64,000 bases of DNA from Pseudodesulfovibrio portus (GTDB lineage: Bacteria > Desulfobacterota > Desulfovibrionia > Desulfovibrionales > Desulfovibrionaceae), in contig NZ_AP026708.1 in assembly GCF_026000375.1 (NCBI RefSeq), positions 2,640,001 through 2,704,000 of the forward strand. Direction: 5' to 3'. Under the pieces are notes generated by a model, which was given only the letters and a program-made list of their open reading frames with translations, ran no database searches and was not told the origin of the DNA. A program made the position numbers and the translations under genes. Numbering within the stretch: the stretch's first letter is position 1; the number at the start of each line of letters is the position of its first letter. This document shows, piece after piece, positions 62,380 through 64,000 of the stretch.

Positions 62380-64000
62380 GCAGTGCCTCCTCGCACTCCT
62401 GGAGCCGGGAATTCCATCCTGAAGATGGTGCCTTTGCCCTTTTCGCTCCTGATGCGGATTTCCCCGCCGTAATCCTTTACGATGCCGTAGGTGATGGCCA
62501 GGCCCAGGCCCATGCCCTGGCCCGCTTCCTTGGTGGTGAAGAACGGTTCGAAAATCTTGTGTCGGTCGTCCCTGTCTATGCCCGTGCCCGTGTCCTCGAT
62601 TTCCGCGTAGACCAGGTGGTTGTCGATGCCGGTGCGGATGGAGATGCGCCGTTCCGAATCCGGGTCCCGCGAGGATTTGTCATTGATGGCGTCGCGGGCG
62701 TTGGCAACGAGGTTGAAGACCACCTGCTGCAACCGGTTGGAATGGGCCTGGACCGGGGGCAGCCCTTCGCCGAGTTTCAGGTCGAAGGTGATGTTGTCCA
62801 GCTCGAACTGCCGCCGGAGCATGGACAGTACCGCCTTGATGGGCTGGTTGAGGTCCACGGATTCCTCCAGCATGTCGGATTTCCGGCTGAAGGAGCGCAG
62901 GGTGTCGATGATCTCCGCGGCGCGGTCCACCTGGGTGGAAATCTCGTTGACGACCTCCCGGAAGTGGGCCTTGGGGATTTCCATGCCCTCGTCCTGGGCC
63001 AGGGCCAGGAACTCGCTGCCCAGCTTGATGGCATTGAGCGGCTGGTTGATCTCATGGGCCACGCCTGCGGACATTTCACCCAGGGACTTCATCTTTCCCG
63101 CCTGGATGAGCTGGGCGTCCTTCTCGATGAGTTGGGTGATGTCCGTGACCGCGATGATGATGGCGTGGCGGCCCCGGTAGGAGATGGGGCAGGCGTGCAT
63201 GTTCACGAAGAACGGCTCGCCGTCCTTCTTGTAGTGGATGAGTTTGGGGAAGTACACGCACCCGCCGCCGCCCTCGGTGAAGTAGTCCAGGCACCCGCCG
63301 TTGTGGTCCGGGCCGAGCTCCAGGAATTTCATGCCGATGAGCTCTTTCTTGGTGTGCCCGTAGAGTTCCAGGGTGCGCGGGTTGGCGTCGCGGATTTCGC
63401 CCGTGGTGCAGTCCACCACGAAGATCGGGTCCGGGCCGGAGTCGAACAGAGAGCGGTATTTCTCCTCGGACTCGCGGAGTCGGCGCCGGTAGAGCTTGAT
63501 GGACCAGACCATGTTGCGGAAGGAATCGCCCAGCTGGACCACCTCGTCGCCCTTGTGCTTGCGGTAGAACGCGCAGTCCGCGCAGGTCCGGTGCAGGTCC
63601 TCCGGCCGTTCCTCGCCCCGGGATTGGTCGAAGTGCCAGCAGGGCAGGTCCGTGTTGGTGAAGGCGGGGCATTTGGAGGTGTCCCAGTCCTCGTCGCCGA
63701 AGTGCAGCGGGGTGTCGAAATTGCCCCGGCTGATCTCGTCGGACAACCGCGTCAGGTCGGATACGGGCTTGGTGATGTACTTGGAGAGCCAGGAACTCAG
63801 GAAGATGGTGATCAGGACCACCGCCGAAATGAAACCGAGGAATGCGACCCGCAGCTTGCCCACCAGGGCGTCGATGTGGCTCTTGTTCAGACCCACATGG
63901 ACCGTGCCGATGGGGTACAGCCCCTCGTGGATGCCCGCCGCAAGGTCATAAATCTGCTGGCCGTGGAGTTCCACCAGCTTGATGGAGGTGTTCTGTCCCG
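62376..64000 (-). CDS. Sensor histidine kinase with Cys-cluster, HAMP and PAS, 5' end outside the window
   Basis: The reading frame stays open to the window edge, so the N-terminus is missing; at least 541 residues are present. Order: end of a periplasmic sensor, membrane helix ([19 protein letters not shown]), HAMP ([20 protein letters not shown]), a short segment with four cysteines ([14 protein letters not shown] and, later, [10 protein letters not shown]), PAS ([20 protein letters not shown]), HisKA with [16 protein letters not shown], and HATPase ([46 protein letters not shown]). The cysteine segment between HAMP and PAS may bind metal, heme or an iron-sulfur cluster. It is coupled to the receiver-STAS gene. 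Confidence 0.92.
   Translation of the reverse strand, partial: GQNTSIKLVELHGQQIYDLAAGIHEGLYPIGTVHVGLNKSHIDALVGKLRVAFLGFISAVVLITIFLSSWLSKYITKPVSDLTRLSDEISRGNFDTPLHFGDEDWDTSKCPAFTNTDLPCWHFDQSRGEERPEDLHRTCADCAFYRKHKGDEVVQLGDSFRNMVWSIKLYRRRLRESEEKYRSLFDSGPDPIFVVDCTTGEIRDANPRTLELYGHTKKELIGMKFLELGPDHNGGCLDYFTEGGGGCVYFPKLIHYKKDGEPFFVNMHACPISYRGRHAIIIAVTDITQLIEKDAQLIQAGKMKSLGEMSAGVAHEINQPLNAIKLGSEFLALAQDEGMEIPKAHFREVVNEISTQVDRAAEIIDTLRSFSRKSDMLEESVDLNQPIKAVLSMLRRQFELDNITFDLKLGEGLPPVQAHSNRLQQVVFNLVANARDAINDKSSRDPDSERRISIRTGIDNHLVYAEIEDTGTGIDRDDRHKIFEPFFTTKEAGQGMGLGLAITYGIVKDYGGEIRIRSEKGKGTIFRMEFPAPGVRGGTA

Overview
The window looks like a piece of the chromosome of a high-GC sulfate-reducing deltaproteobacterium of the Desulfovibrio / Pseudodesulfovibrio type. 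The evidence is the combination of an Ech-type [NiFe] hydrogenase, a complete Tmc transmembrane complex with a tetraheme cytochrome c3, a cytochrome c553 plus aa3-type oxidase cluster, and many sensor kinases and chemoreceptors. Genes are dense and mostly in short operons closed by clear intrinsic terminators. No rRNA, tRNA, CRISPR array, phage or intact insertion sequence was seen.

Layout. 1-1.7 kb: end of the ech operon (echD fragment, echE, echF). 2-4.7 kb: a secreted protein with a PEP-CTERM-like tail and a Cache chemoreceptor. 4.8-15.3 kb: a housekeeping block with isoprenoid genes (ispG, a polyprenyl synthase, dxs), proS, a LysE exporter, exonuclease VII (xseA, xseB) and two tandem M23 peptidases. 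15.4-21.8 kb: a SEC-C protein, ArfB-like hydrolase, a CgeB-like glycosyltransferase next to a P-loop kinase/methyltransferase fusion, an RNase D-like exonuclease, a lipoprotein, an unknown protein and lgt. 21.8-22.4 kb: a patch of inverted and direct repeats. 22.3-26.8 kb: glutamine cyclotransferase-like protein, a TetR regulator with a palindrome before ispH, then moaE-moaA. 26.9-36.5 kb: a 1212-residue AsmA/DUF748 protein, then a histidine kinase, three single-domain receivers and a PEP-synthase-like phosphotransfer protein. 36.6-37.3 kb: a foldback repeat between two terminators. 37.3-41.0 kb: tmcD-tmcC-tmcB-tmcA. 41.6-43.7 kb: tadE-tadE-tadG behind a sigma-54-type promoter. 43.9-46 kb: a second chemoreceptor. 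46.1-52.4 kb: cytochrome c553, SCO, oxidase subunits I, III, IV and II, and heme farnesyltransferase. 52.4-60.4 kb: xylose transport (xylFHG) and catabolism (xylR, xylA, xylB). 60.5-64 kb: two secreted thiol/peroxide proteins, then a receiver-STAS protein and a sensor kinase cut by the window end.

How the parts fit. Ech and Tmc belong to periplasmic/cytoplasmic hydrogen and electron cycling during sulfate respiration. The c553-oxidase cluster is an oxygen-consuming branch, and the two secreted redox proteins suit the same need to deal with oxygen. Four MEP/isoprenoid genes (ispG, ispA-like, dxs, ispH) lie within 20 kb. The xyl block gives a full route from outside xylose to xylulose 5-phosphate. 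The least explained units are the kinase/receiver/PEP-transfer cluster at 30.8-36.5 kb and the kinase-methyltransferase plus glycosyltransferase pair at 16.4-18.6 kb. Starts were chosen from Shine-Dalgarno sequences and family alignment from memory; no database search was possible.
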